Part shown: piece by piece, positions 38,984 to 43,795 of the stretch | Numbering within the stretch: the stretch's first letter is position 1 | Layout of the letters: the number at the start of each line of letters is the position of its first letter | NCBI RefSeq assembly: GCF_024509055.1 | Contig: NZ_JANINM010000195.1 | Span: 1 to 43,795 of the forward strand | DNA length: 43,795 nt | Direction of reading: 5' to 3' | Source of the DNA: Mesorhizobium sp. | GTDB taxonomy: Bacteria; Pseudomonadota; Alphaproteobacteria; Rhizobiales; Rhizobiaceae | Notes under the pieces: model-generated | Seen by the model: the letters and a program-made list of their open reading frames with translations, nothing else | Told to the model about the DNA's origin: nothing | Databases searched by the model: none | Program-made: the position numbers and the translations under genes

Positions 38984-39445
38984 ATGATCAGGTTGGGAAG
39001 TGCGGTTGCGATGGGATTCGCGGCAGTAGCGCTGATGGCATGTGGTGGGGTGAACCGGCCGGGCGATACCGTGCCGATTGAGGCGGCTCCGCCGCCAACG
39101 CTCACCGTGGCTGGTGATTACATGCAGATTGCGACCTGCGTGCTTCCCAGCATTCCGGGCAATGAAACGGACAAGCCGCAGTTCACTGAGCTCAAGGCCG
39201 AGAACCGCGCGGTTATTCGGCTAAATCTCACCGCAGGCGCCTTCAACAACTGGGTGCAACTGTTTGAGGCGAGTTTCTCGAAACAAGGGGACCGCGAAAC
39301 AGCAGTCGCAGTTCGTGAGCGTCCCTCGCTCGTAGGCGGTCCGGACTATTGGAAGAAGAAGATCGGCGAGCTGGCGCAATCCTGCTCGCAAAGTCTACCG
39401 CCGCCGGCGCCCATACAGGGGCCGCGGCCACGCCGTCACGGCTGA
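38984..39445 (+). CDS. Small lipoprotein
   Basis: This 153-residue protein starts at ATG 38984 with a GGGGCGG-like site upstream. A lipoprotein signal runs to Cys20 (VALMAC). The mature part is soluble with NWVQLFEASFSKQG and DYWKKKIGELAQSC, and ends in a Pro/Arg tail. It lies between fibre and endolysin genes. It could be a receptor-blocking or superinfection-exclusion lipoprotein or a lysis accessory factor; sequence does not decide. Confidence 0.7.
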   Translation: MIRLGSAVAMGFAAVALMACGGVNRPGDTVPIEAAPPPTLTVAGDYMQIATCVLPSIPGNETDKPQFTELKAENRAVIRLNLTAGAFNNWVQLFEASFSKQGDRETAVAVRERPSLVGGPDYWKKKIGELAQSCSQSLPPPAPIQGPRPRRHG

Positions 39446-39526
39446 CGACGCACTCCATCTAAGTAACGCGTATCCACTCTGACGCGCTGGCTCACTGCCG
39501 GCGCAATTCGCACAGGAAAAATCGAA

Positions 39527-39565
39527 ATGAACATGACCTCGTTTTCGGGGAGCGCGAACCTATGA
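39527..39565 (+). CDS. 12-residue leader peptide upstream of the endolysin
   Basis: ATG 39527 follows CAGGAAAAA and encodes MNMTSFSGSANL. Its TGA (39563-39565) overlaps the endolysin ATG (39562-39564). Such a short upstream reading frame would couple endolysin translation to the leader. It may be accidental. Confidence 0.35.
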   Translation: MNMTSFSGSANL

Positions 39566-40326
39566 CCAAGTGGCCGCGCGACAATCAAGCCGACCTCATC
39601 GCTTTCTACGGCACGCCGGGTCCCGACGTGGAGCGCCAGCTCGTCAACGTCGTTCCGCCGTTTCGGATGACGTATGAGGGCGCGCCCATCAAGGCCATCC
39701 GGTTTCACCGCAAGGCGGCCGCTGCGCTCGAGGCGGCGCTGCGCGAGATCTGGGACCACTACGGCCATGATCAGAAACGGATCGATGCGCTGGGCATCTC
39801 GAAATACGCCGGGACTTATAATCCGCGAAAGGTTCGGGGAAGCGCCACCAAATGGTCGAACCACGCGTTTGGCGCGGCAATCGATCTCAATGCGGCCGAG
39901 AACGGTTTCGGGGCCGGTCACGGCACGATGCCGCAACCGGTGATCGATGCATTCAAGCGGCAGGGAGCGCGCTGGGGCGGCGATTATCGTGGTCGCACAG
40001 ATCCCATGCATTTCGAGTTCTGCGACGCCACGGGCTATCCTGGCGTCGCGCGGCCCGTCGCGCTGGTGGACGCTCCGCAGGTCGACGGCGATGGCGATCA
40101 GGGCGGTGACGACAGCACCGACTTCAGCGCACAGCGAAAGCCGACGTTCCTCAAGCGCGCGCTGCAATGGCTCGGCGCCGGCGGCAGTCTGTCGTTCCTC
40201 GGATATCTGACCAGCTGGCAAGTCGTCGCGATTCTCTGTGGCTTCTCGTTGATCGTCTCTGGACTGATCGTCTGGTTCTTCGGGGCAGCCAATGTACGGG
40301 CGTGGGTCGCGCGGCAGGTGTCGTGA
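39562..40326 (+). CDS. Endolysin, M15 peptidase with C-terminal membrane anchor
   Basis: This is a 254-residue protein. Residues 85-155 are a D-Ala-D-Ala carboxypeptidase/L-Ala-D-Glu endopeptidase of the M15 family: His101 and Asp108 in SNHAFGAAIDLN and His150 in RTDPMHFEF would bind zinc. After an Asp/Gly linker (170-190) come two hydrophobic stretches (about 203-217 and 219-241, WQVVAILCGFSLIVSGLIVWFF) and a short basic end. There is no N-terminal signal. The membrane part may tether the enzyme or double as a holin-like domain. ATG overlaps occur at both ends. Confidence 0.88.
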   Translation: MTKWPRDNQADLIAFYGTPGPDVERQLVNVVPPFRMTYEGAPIKAIRFHRKAAAALEAALREIWDHYGHDQKRIDALGISKYAGTYNPRKVRGSATKWSNHAFGAAIDLNAAENGFGAGHGTMPQPVIDAFKRQGARWGGDYRGRTDPMHFEFCDATGYPGVARPVALVDAPQVDGDGDQGGDDSTDFSAQRKPTFLKRALQWLGAGGSLSFLGYLTSWQVVAILCGFSLIVSGLIVWFFGAANVRAWVARQVS

Positions 40327-40823
40327 TGTGGTCCTGGCTCGCATCTTATGCCGGCGCTAACTGGTCGCTGGCGATCGTCATCTTGCTGCTGGTCGGCGGC
40401 CTGGCGCTGATCGCGTTTCTCACGCGCAACCTTTGGGCCGTGGTTGTCGCTCTCGGCTTGATGGCGGCCGGCTTTGCATATGTGCAGATCGACAAGGCTG
40501 CATACGATCGCGCAGCGGCCGAGCAGCTCGCGGAAAAGCTTAAGGCCAAGGACGAGCAAATCCGGCAGCGCGACGCGCTGATCGAGGCCGCACGTCAACG
40601 CATCAACGTCCTGAATGCCGCCAACGAACTGGACGCGATGCAGGCGCTCACCGATGCCGATGAAATCTCCAAGCTCAAGGCGCAGATCAATGAAACTCCT
40701 GCTGATGCTACTATTGCTCTCAAGCGCGCTGCAACTGGGCGGCTGCGCGCATTCCGTCGAGCTGCCGCCGGCCGCGCCGCCGCCGCAGCAAGCGGAGCTG
40801 CCGCCGGTCCCGGCCGACATTGA
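40326..40823 (+). CDS. Inner-membrane spanin-like protein (Rz-like)
   Basis: This 165-residue protein from ATG 40326 has two hydrophobic helices (about 11-33 and 37-55), then a charged coiled coil (YDRAAAEQLAEKLKAKDEQIRQRDALIEAARQRINVLN) and an Ala/Arg-rich tail. A lipoprotein gene is nested in another frame at 40690. This is the classical embedded Rz/Rz1 arrangement, so it is the probable inner spanin subunit bridging inner membrane and periplasm. Confidence 0.8.
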   Translation: MWSWLASYAGANWSLAIVILLLVGGLALIAFLTRNLWAVVVALGLMAAGFAYVQIDKAAYDRAAAEQLAEKLKAKDEQIRQRDALIEAARQRINVLNAANELDAMQALTDADEISKLKAQINETPADATIALKRAATGRLRAFRRAAAGRAAAAASGAAAGPGRH

Positions 40824-40992
40824 GAAGTGCTTCCGTGATGCCAGCGGCGACGAGGGGCCGCCGGATCGTGATCTGACGGCAGAGGAAGTCGAGACCATGT
40901 GGAAGCAGGACATCCTGCGCCCGGCCATTCTGCGGCGCTGCGGTCAACGCTTTCTCGCCTGGTACGGCAACCTGCGACGGGACTGGAAGTGA
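40690..40992 (+). CDS. Outer-membrane spanin-like lipoprotein (Rz1-like), nested in the Rz-like gene
   Basis: This 100-residue protein starts at ATG 40690, inside the preceding gene in the +1 frame. Signal peptide MKLLLMLLLLSSALQLGG with lipobox Cys19, followed by a Pro-rich segment (PPAAPPPQQAELPPVPAD) as in Rz1 proteins. Length is above the usual 40-90 residues because of an extra helical end (EEVETMWKQDILRPAILRR). It would be anchored in the outer membrane and pair with the Rz-like protein to fuse membranes at lysis. Confidence 0.8.
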   Translation: MKLLLMLLLLSSALQLGGCAHSVELPPAAPPPQQAELPPVPADIEKCFRDASGDEGPPDRDLTAEEVETMWKQDILRPAILRRCGQRFLAWYGNLRRDWK

Positions 40993-41009
40993 TGGAGGAG
41001 GATGGTGCG

Positions 41010-41324
41010 ATGACGAAGATCGAGATCGATCGTCCGTTCAAGCTCAATCTCAATAGCTTTCTGCAGATCGTCCAGTTGGTCGCCATTCTGGTTGCCGTCT
41101 TCGCGTGGTGGTCGACGTCCTATGCGGATTACCGCCGCGATGCCGAGACCATCGCCACGCTGAAAATGCAGGTCGCTGAGCTGCAGAAGACCGATCGCGA
41201 TTTCGGCTCCAAGCTTGCTGATAGCCAGTTCGCAACCGCCACCAAGCTCGTCGGCATCGAGCGCGATGTCGACTACATCAAAAAGTCCGTCGAGCGGCTG
41301 GAGAAGGCCGTAACGCCACGTTGA
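41010..41324 (+). CDS. Membrane protein with coiled coil, lysis cassette
   Basis: This 104-residue protein from ATG 41010 has GGAGGAGG at ideal distance; an ATG at 40992 overlaps the upstream stop and is an alternative. One transmembrane helix (about 19-35, QIVQLVAILVAVFAWW) is followed by a coiled coil (IATLKMQVAELQKTDRDF ... VDYIKKSVERLEKAV). It resembles phage XhlA-type or holin-accessory proteins in style, but orientation differs and no family is certain. Confidence 0.65.
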   Translation: MTKIEIDRPFKLNLNSFLQIVQLVAILVAVFAWWSTSYADYRRDAETIATLKMQVAELQKTDRDFGSKLADSQFATATKLVGIERDVDYIKKSVERLEKAVTPR

Positions 41325-41352
41325 TTCCCACCACCTGAAAATCGGAGAGATC

Positions 41353-41820
41353 ATGATCCGCACCGCGTTTCTCGCGGCGTGCCTCTGCACGCTCGCGACG
41401 CTGGCCCATGCCGGCACTGTCCGTTCGAAATCCGGCGCCGTCGCGCACGTCGCCGATCGCGCGGCTGGCGCATTCCAGTGCCTGGTCAATCGGCTAGAGC
41501 GGCAGGGCTATCCGATCCGCTTCATGGGCGGCTGGCGGCGGCACGGATCCGTGCGGGCGAGCCTGCATCCGGCCGGCCTGGCGCTCGACATCAACCAGCT
41601 GGCACGCAACGTCACCCGGCCGCGCATGCCGCATAACGAGATCGCCCTGGCGAATGCGTGCGGGCTGATCTCCGGGGCGCAATGGGGCTGGGCCGATAGT
41701 GGCCATTTCCAGCTGGGCGGCTGGGCCGGCCGCGGCCACGGCGGCCACTATGCCCGGCGCGCGCATCATCGCCGCTACGCGCATCGCCGGCACCGCAGCC
41801 ACTATGCGAGCGCGCCATGA
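41353..41820 (+). CDS. Secreted M15-type peptidase
   Basis: At 155 residues it has a signal peptide MIRTAFLAACLCTLATLAHA, cleaved after residue 20. His72 and Asp79 in LHPAGLALDINQL and His118 in ADSGHFQLG form a zinc site of the M15/extensin-like peptidoglycan peptidase type. A His/Arg-rich tail (127-151) may bind metal or polyanions. It is the second cell-wall peptidase of the cassette, but exported by Sec, so it could act without a holin. Confidence 0.75.
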   Translation: MIRTAFLAACLCTLATLAHAGTVRSKSGAVAHVADRAAGAFQCLVNRLERQGYPIRFMGGWRRHGSVRASLHPAGLALDINQLARNVTRPRMPHNEIALANACGLISGAQWGWADSGHFQLGGWAGRGHGGHYARRAHHRRYAHRRHRSHYASAP

Positions 41821-42017
41821 TCCGGTTGGGCATCGTCCTGGCCGCCGTCTTTATCGCGATCCTCGCCGCGTTGTTCGAATTGTCGGCCGCCATCGCCACG
41901 GCGATCGGGCATCCGGAATCCACCCATCTGTTCGCGATATTGATCATCGCTTGCACGATGATCTTCAGTGCGGTCGTGGTCAGCGCGGTCGATCGCGGCT
42001 GGAATCCTTTCAAGTGA
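41817..42017 (+). CDS. Small two-helix membrane protein, holin candidate
   Basis: This 66-residue protein has two transmembrane helices (about 3-28 and 37-58), a short loop and a polar C-terminus (DRGWNPFK). Size and topology fit a class II holin. Its start overlaps the secreted peptidase stop by four bases. Family not recognised. Confidence 0.6.
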   Translation: MIRLGIVLAAVFIAILAALFELSAAIATAIGHPESTHLFAILIIACTMIFSAVVVSAVDRGWNPFK

Positions 42018-42058
42018 TCCGCGCCGGACGGCTTCCGGCAAATCAGAAAGGGTAAGCA

Positions 42059-42346
42059 ATGAGCTATTCGTTCAATGTGCAGGCGGCGTCGAAGGCCGCG
42101 GCCAAGGCTGCGGTTGCGGCAAAGTTTGATGAAGTGATCGCGACGCAGCCGATCCACGCGCGGGACAAGACGGCTGCGTTGGCAAACGCCAATGCCGTCA
42201 TCGATCTGCTGATGGATGATGACACGCGCGAGATCTCGGTGTCCGTCAACGGCTACGTCGGCTGGCAGGAAAACCTCCGCGAGGACGCCAGCAATCCGCT
42301 CCGGGTTGCATCTGTTTCCACGACCGCCGGGTACGTCACGACGTGA
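42059..42346 (+). CDS. Conserved small phage protein at the end of the late operon
   Basis: This 95-residue Ala-rich helical protein starts MSYSFNVQAASKAAAKAAVAAKFDEV and ends in a strand region (EISVSVNGYVGWQ). Similar small proteins sit at the end of late operons in related phages; function unknown. A GAAAGG-type site precedes the ATG. Confidence 0.65.
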   Translation: MSYSFNVQAASKAAAKAAVAAKFDEVIATQPIHARDKTAALANANAVIDLLMDDDTREISVSVNGYVGWQENLREDASNPLRVASVSTTAGYVTT

Positions 42347-42390
42347 CGCAGAGTACCGGCGCATGCCCGCGCCGGCGTAACCTCCAAGGG

Positions 42391-42427
42391 AAAGCCCGTA
42401 GCGTTATCGACGCTGCGGGCTTTTTCA
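42391..42427 (+). terminator. Bidirectional terminator between late operon and cargo genes
   Basis: AAAGCCCGTAGCG (42391-42403) and CGCTGCGGGCTTT (42411-42423) form a 13-bp stem with one T-G pair, A residues on the left and TTTTT on the right. It ends the rightward late operon and the leftward cargo genes, whose last stop is at 42425. Confidence 0.85.
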
Positions 42428-43102
42428 TTTCACAAGCTGCGGCGTTGCTTCTGGCGCAGTGTCGGCTTTTTCGGGACCGCGTTTCACGATCAACAATTCG
42501 TCGTCCGGCCACGGTCGCTGCAGCGCCAGTGCTTCCTTCTTGTCGGCATTGAGCCATGTGTCCCAATCGTCCTCGCGCAGGATGACCGGCATCGCCTTGC
42601 GATGGATCGGCTTGACGATCTCGTTCGGGTTCGTGGTCAGGAAGGAAAAGAGCAGGTGATCGCCCTCAACCGGCTTGGCCTTCGTTCCGCGCCGGCCGGT
42701 CCACGGCCGCCAGATGCCGGCGAAGGCGAACAGCGGGCGCGAGTTGTCGAGCGCAAACCAGACGATGTCCTTCTTGCCGGTCGCCGGATTCGGCTCGGGC
42801 GCGTATTCGGAAAAGCTGGTGGCCGGCACCAGGCATCGGTATTCCGGCTTCAGCCATGGCTGCCAGAACGTGCTGGAGAGGTGCCTTACGTTGGTGACGA
42901 GCTGGTAGCCCGCCGGCGGCGGCTCGAAGCCCCAGCGCATCGTCAGCAGCTCGCGGCCGCCGTCAGCGCCGCGCACGACCGGCGCCACGCCATCGGGAAA
43001 TATACCCGGCAGGGATGGCAGGTTGCCGGCGCTGTCCTTCGTCACCTTGAACAGCCGGCGGATGGCGTCCTGGTTGCGGGTCATCGAATAGAGATTGCAC
43101 AT
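42425..43102 (-). CDS. SRAP-domain protein (YedK/HMCES family)
   Basis: At 225 residues this is a SOS-response-associated peptidase that forms a covalent thiazolidine link to abasic sites in single-stranded DNA. Key residues are present: Cys2 in MCNLYS (exposed after Met removal), Asn71 in TNVR, Glu99 in SFSEY and His167 in IHRKAMPVIL. The usual NARSE box is NVRHL, with the asparagine kept. It lies on the opposite strand to the late genes, 13 bases behind the zinc-ribbon gene, so both are probably expressed in the lysogen. No LexA box is visible. Confidence 0.9.
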   Translation of the reverse strand: MCNLYSMTRNQDAIRRLFKVTKDSAGNLPSLPGIFPDGVAPVVRGADGGRELLTMRWGFEPPPAGYQLVTNVRHLSSTFWQPWLKPEYRCLVPATSFSEYAPEPNPATGKKDIVWFALDNSRPLFAFAGIWRPWTGRRGTKAKPVEGDHLLFSFLTTNPNEIVKPIHRKAMPVILREDDWDTWLNADKKEALALQRPWPDDELLIVKRGPEKADTAPEATPQLVK

Positions 43103-43115
43103 GCGGGGAGGGCTT

Positions 43116-43577
43116 TCAGGTGGCGCGCTGGAGTGACGCGTTCGGGTCGTTGGGCTCGGGCCGCAGCCCGATCAGGTTGGCGCGCTGCGGGAATTTGCGG
43201 CCCGCGCTGCAGGGCTCGCAGAACAGCGCAGCCTCGAGCAGGTGCACCGGCGTGTCGGGCTTGCGCCGGATCGTCCGAAGGTCGACGTCGGGCTCACGGC
43301 CGCAGCGCCGGCACTTAACCCACAGCATCGGACGCTCGCCGTTGATCGCCTGCGCGATGGTCGGCGAGTTGCGGGTCGGGCCGCCCCAGAACGTCACGTT
43401 GGTCCATGCGTCGCAGAACAGCCGATCGGCCTCGCGGATCTTCGCTTCGCCGATCGAGCGCGCCACGATCGACTGCCGGAAATATTCGCGCGCAATGCTG
43501 CGGGCGTCCCGCATGGCTTTCGCCTGGGCCTTCCGGTCGCCGCCGGACAGCGGCATGTGGATGATGCGGGGTGACAT
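43116..43577 (-). CDS. Zinc-ribbon hypothetical protein next to attR
   Basis: This 153-residue protein from ATG 43577 starts MSPRIIHMPLSGG. ATGs at 43643 and 43667 would extend it by 22 or 30 residues but each lies in a repeated integrase arm-like sequence without a ribosome binding site. A zinc ribbon is formed by CRRCG and CEPC (about 99-133). The N-terminal half is helical (DRKAQAKAMRDARSIAREYFRQSI). Function unknown; it is probably co-transcribed with the SRAP gene. Confidence 0.65.
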   Translation of the reverse strand: MSPRIIHMPLSGGDRKAQAKAMRDARSIAREYFRQSIVARSIGEAKIREADRLFCDAWTNVTFWGGPTRNSPTIAQAINGERPMLWVKCRRCGREPDVDLRTIRRKPDTPVHLLEAALFCEPCSAGRKFPQRANLIGLRPEPNDPNASLQRAT

Positions 43578-43640
43578 CGGCGCATCAAAGCGCGGAGTCA
43601 GGTCGCAGCGCAATCGGCGAAAAGAACAAAACTGCGAGGC

Positions 43641-43678
43641 CATTTCAGAATGACCGCGGTTTTGCATTTCAGAATGAG
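43641..43678. promoter_or_regulatory. Putative integrase arm-type sites, right arm
   Basis: CATTTCAGAATGA occurs twice in the same direction (43641-43653 and 43665-43677), 24 bases apart, and matches the copy at 204-216 near the other end. The second copy matches over 15 bases (GCATTTCAGAATGAG). Distance to the core is about 64-100 bases. Confidence 0.55.
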
Positions 43679-43700
43679 CAGCCGCACAAGGCGAGGTGGG

Positions 43701-43729
43701 TTGCTTAAGTCATTGAGGGTGTGTATTGA
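43701..43729 (+). promoter_or_regulatory. Phage-borne promoter facing the tRNA half
   Basis: TTGCTT (43701-43706) and TATTGA (43724-43729) are spaced by 17 bases and end 13 bases before the tRNA 5' half at 43743. In the integrated state this would replace the host promoter (31-57) for the tRNA-Cys gene restored at attR. Confidence 0.55.
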
Positions 43730-43740
43730 TCCGCCGCATT

Positions 43741-43795
43741 GGGGCCACGTGGCGGAGTGGTTACGCAGCGGTCTGCAAAGCAGACCAGAAGCCCA
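43741..43795 (+). repeat. Right copy of 55-bp terminal direct repeat (attP/attR junction)
   Basis: This copy is identical to 70-124, including the 16 non-tRNA bases after the anticodon loop, and stops at the window end. A true attR should switch to the host tRNA 3' half after CTGCAAA. This copy instead continues as at the phage left end, so it reads as a phage-phage junction. Confidence 0.8.
43743..43779 (+). tRNA. Phage-carried copy of the tRNA-Cys 5' half
   Basis: The acceptor strand, D-arm and anticodon loop with GCA at 43775-43777 are identical to 72-108. It is preceded by the phage promoter 43701-43729. In a normal attR it would join the host 3' half and give an intact tRNA; in this window the 3' half is absent. 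Confidence 0.6.

Larger units (their letters stand above)
70..43740. mobile_element. Complete temperate siphovirus-type prophage, integrated at a tRNA-Cys-like gene
   Basis: A contiguous phage gene complement runs from an integrase next to the left repeat to lysogenic cargo genes next to the right repeat. It covers integration, immunity, replication, packaging (HNH, terminases), HK97-type head, long non-contractile tail (tape measure, no sheath), tail tip and fibre, and lysis. The 55-base direct repeats at both ends set a unit of 43,671 bases. All expected late modules are present and no obvious disrupted gene is seen, so it is probably an active temperate phage. Confidence 0.95.

Overview
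This window holds an essentially complete temperate siphovirus-type prophage (about 43.7 kb) of a GC-rich alphaproteobacterium. The style of the genes suggests a Bradyrhizobium/Rhodopseudomonas-like host, but this is inferred from protein families and a tRNA-Cys fragment, not from a host marker gene. Host DNA is limited to about the first 69 bases, which carry the promoter and 5' start of a tRNA-Cys-like gene. A 55-base direct repeat (70-124 and 43741-43795) contains the 5' half of that tRNA and bounds a 43,671-base unit.

Layout, left to right. (1) 165-2616, minus strand: a lysogeny/integration operon with a tyrosine integrase, an AlpA/excisionase-like protein and four small proteins, all overlapping or nearly touching. 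(2) 2623-3375: an immunity region with a Xre-type repressor (minus) and a divergent Cro-like protein (plus). Five related 17-bp operators with arms GTRACC-N5-GGTNNC sit on the leftward promoter, the repressor start and the rightward promoter. (3) 3827-15856, plus strand: a long, translationally coupled early operon. It starts with seven small unknown genes and continues with a full-length DnaN-type sliding clamp, two ParB-like proteins, an OmpR-type winged-helix protein, an MT-A70 methyltransferase relative, a TSCPD-domain protein, a CHC2/TOPRIM primase and a P4/D5-type SF3 helicase. (4) 15857-16215: a gene-free stretch of repeated CCTCCC/GGGAGG motifs and inverted repeats, a candidate origin. 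(5) A NusG-like protein followed by three strong intrinsic terminators in a row (16888-17138), which looks like a processive-antitermination switch for the late genes. (6) 17148-42346, plus strand: the late operon, with HNH nuclease, candidate cos, terminases, portal, protease, capsid, connectors, tail tube, tail chaperones with a -1 slippery site, tape measure, tail tip, tail fibre with an SGNH esterase, then M15 endolysins, nested spanins and holin-like proteins. (7) 42425-43577, minus strand: two probable lysogenic cargo genes, a SRAP (YedK/HMCES) DNA-protein crosslink sensor and a zinc-ribbon protein.

How it fits together: the repressor holds PL and PR shut in the lysogen. On induction PR gives Cro, and early expression builds a replisome that brings its own clamp, primase and helicase but no polymerase. 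The NusG-like protein would then carry RNA polymerase through the triple terminator into packaging, structural and lysis genes. The integrase would recombine an attP with an inverted-repeat core and repeated arm sites (GCATTTCAGAATGAG) on both sides. The right end of the window repeats phage DNA beyond the tRNA half, so it is a phage-phage (attP-like) junction, which suggests a circular or tandem form, or an assembly closure at that repeat.
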